This document shows positions 6,468-8,436 of a stretch of 8,436 nt of DNA, piece by piece. The first letter of the stretch is position 1; every line of letters begins with the position of its first letter. Where the stretch lies: assembly GCA_031289875.1 (NCBI GenBank), contig JAITOO010000202.1, positions 1 to 8,436 of the forward strand, read 5' to 3'. This stretch comes from Flavobacteriaceae bacterium (GTDB taxonomy: Bacteria > Bacteroidota > Bacteroidia > Flavobacteriales > Weeksellaceae). The notes beneath the pieces were generated by a model. It saw only the letters and a program-made list of their open reading frames with translations, was not told the origin of the DNA and did not search any database. The position numbers were made by a program, and so were the translations under genes.

Positions 6468-6830
6468 ATGAATATCGAAGAATTCAGAGAATTTTGTTTG
6501 AGCCTGCCTGCGGTTACCGAGTGTTTTCCTTTTGATGATGAAACACTGGTTTTCAAAGTGTTGGGAAAAATGTTTGCTTTGACGGGGTTGAACAGCGAAA
6601 TTTTTTCGGTCAGTCTGAAATGCAACCCCGATTATGCTCTGGAACTGAGGGAAAAATATCCTGAAATCATTGTTGCAGGGCATCACTTGAACAAAAAACA
6701 TTGGAATACTGTGAATTTTGAGAAAAATCTTTTCGACAATTTTCTAATAAAATTAATACAACATTCTTACGATGAGGTAGTTAAAAAAATGACTCGAATA
6801 CAAAAAGCAGAATTGTTAAAATTTGGGTAA
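6468..6830 (+). CDS. MmcQ/YjbR family protein
   Basis: A 120-aa protein of the MmcQ/YjbR family (CyaY-like fold), often annotated as DNA-binding on structural grounds, with no settled biochemical role. Visible family marks are N-I-E-E-F-R-E-F-C-L-S-L-P at the start, the acidic F20-P-F-D-D-E-T-L-V-F-K-V segment followed by G-K-M-F-A-L, then S-V-S-L-K-C-N-P (47-54) and the closing G-H-H-L-N-K-K-H-W79-N-T-V block. The length is normal for the family. The ATG at 6468 is used. An upstream in-frame ATG at 6402 would add 22 mostly hydrophobic residues that no family member needs, and it lies before the likely promoter. Its 3' end carries the -33 element of the next gene, and its stop is 27 bp from that gene's ATG. 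There is no sign of a functional link to its neighbours. Confidence 0.87.
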   Translation: MNIEEFREFCLSLPAVTECFPFDDETLVFKVLGKMFALTGLNSEIFSVSLKCNPDYALELREKYPEIIVAGHHLNKKHWNTVNFEKNLFDNFLIKLIQHSYDEVVKKMTRIQKAELLKFG

Positions 6831-6853
6831 CTGAAAAACTTATCATAACTTCG
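6822..6853 (+). promoter_or_regulatory. Promoter of the CBS-nadK operon, overlapping the end of the MmcQ/YjbR gene
   Basis: TTTG at 6822-6825, inside the last codons of the preceding gene, is followed after 20 bp by TAACTTCG (6846-6853), one base short of a perfect TAnnTTTG. The ATG at 6858 comes only 4 bp after the element, so transcription would start at or next to the A of the ATG, giving a leaderless or nearly leaderless mRNA. Confidence 0.55.
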
Positions 6854-6857
6854 CCGT

Positions 6858-7514
6858 ATGATTATCGCTGAATATCTTTCGAAGGAAATTTTCCCGCTCG
6901 CAGAAAATTCATCAATTCAAGAGGCTGAACGTCAGATAGTTGATTTTAGACTGACACATCTGCCTGTTGTTAAAGATGGAAAACTGCTCGGAAGCCTCAA
7001 CAGTAGAGAAATTCAAGGTCTCAATTCCAACGAACTAATTAAAAATCATTGGGTTGAACTTGAAAAGTTTTCACTTTCCGGCGAGGCTGACTTGTTTGAT
7101 GCTTTCCCTATTTTCAGCGAATACGAAGCCAATATCATTCCCGTTTTGGACAAGGAAGAAAAATATATAGGCGTTTTATTGTCAGAAGACATTATCTATA
7201 AAGTCGCTGATTTTCCGTTCATTACAGAATTTGGCGCTTATCTCACATTGACCACTCCTATTCAAAAATATTCTATCAGCGAGATTGCTAACATCGTAGA
7301 GAGCAACAACGGCAAAATTTTAGGACTGATGCTCGTCGGCTATAATGAAAATAAGGCTGTTATCGCATTGAAAGTCAGCATTGAACACCTGAAATCTATT
7401 GGCGATGCTTTTGAGCGTTACGGCTATCGAATTTCCAACAAATATTGGGAAGATTCTAAACAGGAATTGCTTCGCGACCGTTTCAAACAACTTCAAAAAT
7501 TTATAGAAGTATAA
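6858..7514 (+). CDS. CBS-domain protein upstream of NAD kinase
   Basis: A 218-aa cytoplasmic protein with two CBS motifs and a distinct C-terminal domain. CBS1 spans about 12-55 (S-I-Q-E-A ... R-L-T-H-L-P-V-V-K-D-G-K-L-L-G). CBS2 spans about 71-117 (E-A-N-I-I-P-V-L-D-K-E-E-K-Y-I-G-V-L-L-S-E-D-I). Together they should form a Bateman module, a fold that commonly binds AMP, ATP, SAM or other adenosyl ligands. Residues about 127-190 have a strand-helix-strand pattern resembling an ACT-like domain (Y-S-I-S-E-I-A-N-I-V-E-S-N-N-G-K-I-L-G-L), an AcuB-like arrangement. No catalytic domain is present, so it is probably a ligand sensor or partner protein. The next gene, NAD kinase, starts 4 bp after its stop, so the two are almost certainly cotranscribed. 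The same neighbour pair is, as I recall, common in Flavobacteriia. A link to NAD kinase control is inference only. Confidence 0.88.
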   Translation: MIIAEYLSKEIFPLAENSSIQEAERQIVDFRLTHLPVVKDGKLLGSLNSREIQGLNSNELIKNHWVELEKFSLSGEADLFDAFPIFSEYEANIIPVLDKEEKYIGVLLSEDIIYKVADFPFITEFGAYLTLTTPIQKYSISEIANIVESNNGKILGLMLVGYNENKAVIALKVSIEHLKSIGDAFERYGYRISNKYWEDSKQELLRDRFKQLQKFIEV

Positions 7515-7518
7515 GAAA

Positions 7519-8403
7519 ATGAACAAGATAGGCGTTTATGGACAGGTAGTTAAGGAAGAAGATAAAGAGTTGCTTCAATCCTTTTTTCAAAAATTGGAAG
7601 AACAAAATCTAACCGTTTTAGTTTGCGATACTTATCTTCAAGAATTGGAAACAGTTTTAAATTATAAAAATCCTAATCTTTTGTCTTTCAGCAAAAAAGA
7701 TGGACTTCCCAAAGATACGGATTTACTGTTTACTTTCGGCGGCGACGGCACGATACTCTCCGCCGTTACTTTCATCAAAGGCTCCCACATTCCGATTGTG
7801 GGCGTAAATACAGGCAGGTTGGGCTTTCTGGCAACTTTGCAGAAAACCGAAATCCTCAAAGAACTGCCCCGTATTTTGAGCGGACACTGCAACATCAGCG
7901 AACGCTCTATTTTAGAGGTAAACAGCACGGCAAAATCTTTGCTGTTTCCGTCCTATGCCATCAACGAAGCTGCCGTGATGCGCAAAGAAACGACCGCAAT
8001 GATAACCGTCGATGCTTATGTGAACGAAATTTCTCTGAATACCTTTTGGGCAGACGGATTGATAATTTCCACACCAACCGGCTCAACAGGTTATTCTCTA
8101 AGTTGCGGAGGTCCCATTATTTATCCCAAAGCAGATATTTTTGTAATTACTCCAATTGCGCCTCACAATCTAAATGTCAGACCATTGATTTTGAAAGACG
8201 ATGTGGAAATACGCCTCAAAGTTCACAGCCGTTCTCAGCAATATTCGCTCTCGCTGGATTCCCGCTATCATACTATGGACGAGCAAGATGAGATTATTAT
8301 CAAGAAAGCGAATTTTAAAATCAAGATTGTCAAATATAAAAATTATTCCTATTTTGAAAACCTGCGTGCCAAACTTCATTGGGGCAGCGATGAGAGGAAT
8401 TAA
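7519..8403 (+). CDS. nadK: NAD kinase (ATP-NAD kinase)
   Basis: A complete 294-aa cytoplasmic enzyme that phosphorylates NAD+ to NADP+, the only known route to NADP. Diagnostic motifs are F-G74-G-D76-G-T78 (phosphate binding, with the catalytic Asp), G-V-N-T-G-R-L-G-F-L-A (95-105), A-I-N149-E150 (NAD ribose contact), W-A-D-G-L-I-I-S-T-P-T-G-S-T-G-Y-S (177-193) and the glycine-rich G-G-P-I-I-Y-P after it. The loop reads S-T-G-Y-S where most bacterial enzymes have S-T-A-Y-S; I recall Gly here in Bacteroidota homologues. The C-terminal region (L-D-S-R ... D-E-I-I-I-K-K) completes the beta-rich domain. The ATG at 7519 lies 4 bp after the CBS gene stop, without a clear Shine-Dalgarno, consistent with cotranscription from the promoter at 6822-6853. 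The 33 bases after the stop show no terminator hairpin, so the transcript may continue beyond the window. Confidence 0.98.
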   Translation: MNKIGVYGQVVKEEDKELLQSFFQKLEEQNLTVLVCDTYLQELETVLNYKNPNLLSFSKKDGLPKDTDLLFTFGGDGTILSAVTFIKGSHIPIVGVNTGRLGFLATLQKTEILKELPRILSGHCNISERSILEVNSTAKSLLFPSYAINEAAVMRKETTAMITVDAYVNEISLNTFWADGLIISTPTGSTGYSLSCGGPIIYPKADIFVITPIAPHNLNVRPLILKDDVEIRLKVHSRSQQYSLSLDSRYHTMDEQDEIIIKKANFKIKIVKYKNYSYFENLRAKLHWGSDERN

Positions 8404-8436
8404 GCAATAATTTGAAAATCAATGAATTAATTATTT

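Noticed and set aside
8404..8436. Start of another gene after nadK
   Set aside because: The only ATG (8423) is followed after one codon by a stop, and no complete promoter element or hairpin is visible in these 33 bases.
1..8436. Mobile elements, CRISPR arrays, tRNA/rRNA genes, defence or biosynthetic clusters
   Set aside because: No spaced direct repeats, terminal inverted repeats, transposase, cloverleaf or rRNA-like sequence was seen; all recognisable genes are housekeeping or common accessory families.

Overview
The window is about 8.4 kb of AT-rich, densely packed chromosomal DNA from a member of the Bacteroidota, most likely class Flavobacteriia. Four things point there. Protein signatures fit: the HtpG middle domain and GGGMFQMGN-type tail, the R-x-R-D form of the RelA/SpoT synthetase motif, and the TPTGSTGYSLSCGGP loop of NAD kinase. 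Promoter-like elements follow the Bacteroidota pattern (TTG near -33, TAnnTTTG near -7). No convincing Shine-Dalgarno sequence precedes any gene. A CBS-domain gene lies directly upstream of NAD kinase, an order I recall from flavobacterial genomes. Genus cannot be decided from the sequence alone.

Layout from left to right. A thioredoxin-fold lipoprotein (69-620, +) has a good promoter just upstream. htpG, the bacterial Hsp90 (718-2598, +), ends at a strong hairpin terminator. It converges on a bifunctional relA/spoT-type (p)ppGpp synthetase/hydrolase (2678-4897, -). A 149-bp divergent spacer leads to an SSAT-like GNAT acetyltransferase (5047-5490, +). This runs tail-to-tail, with 2 bp between stops, into a two-gene minus-strand unit: tatA (6341-6048), then a PAP2-family membrane phosphatase (6044-5493). 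A 126-bp divergent spacer then precedes an MmcQ/YjbR-family gene (6468-6830, +). Last comes a CBS-domain protein (6858-7514, +) with NAD kinase (7519-8403, +) 4 bp behind it. The final 33 bases hold no recognisable gene start.

Functionally this is housekeeping and stress biology: protein folding (HtpG), stringent response (Rel), Tat export, phospholipid or undecaprenyl phosphate turnover (PAP2), and NADP supply (NAD kinase, perhaps sensed through the CBS protein). I see no mobile element, CRISPR array, RNA gene, phage gene or defence system, and no gap over 300 bp without a gene. I found no evidence for a new multi-gene system. The points of most interest are start-site corrections supported by promoter placement (notably tatA), a probably leaderless CBS-nadK transcript starting at the end of the upstream gene, and departures from consensus in three enzyme active-site motifs.
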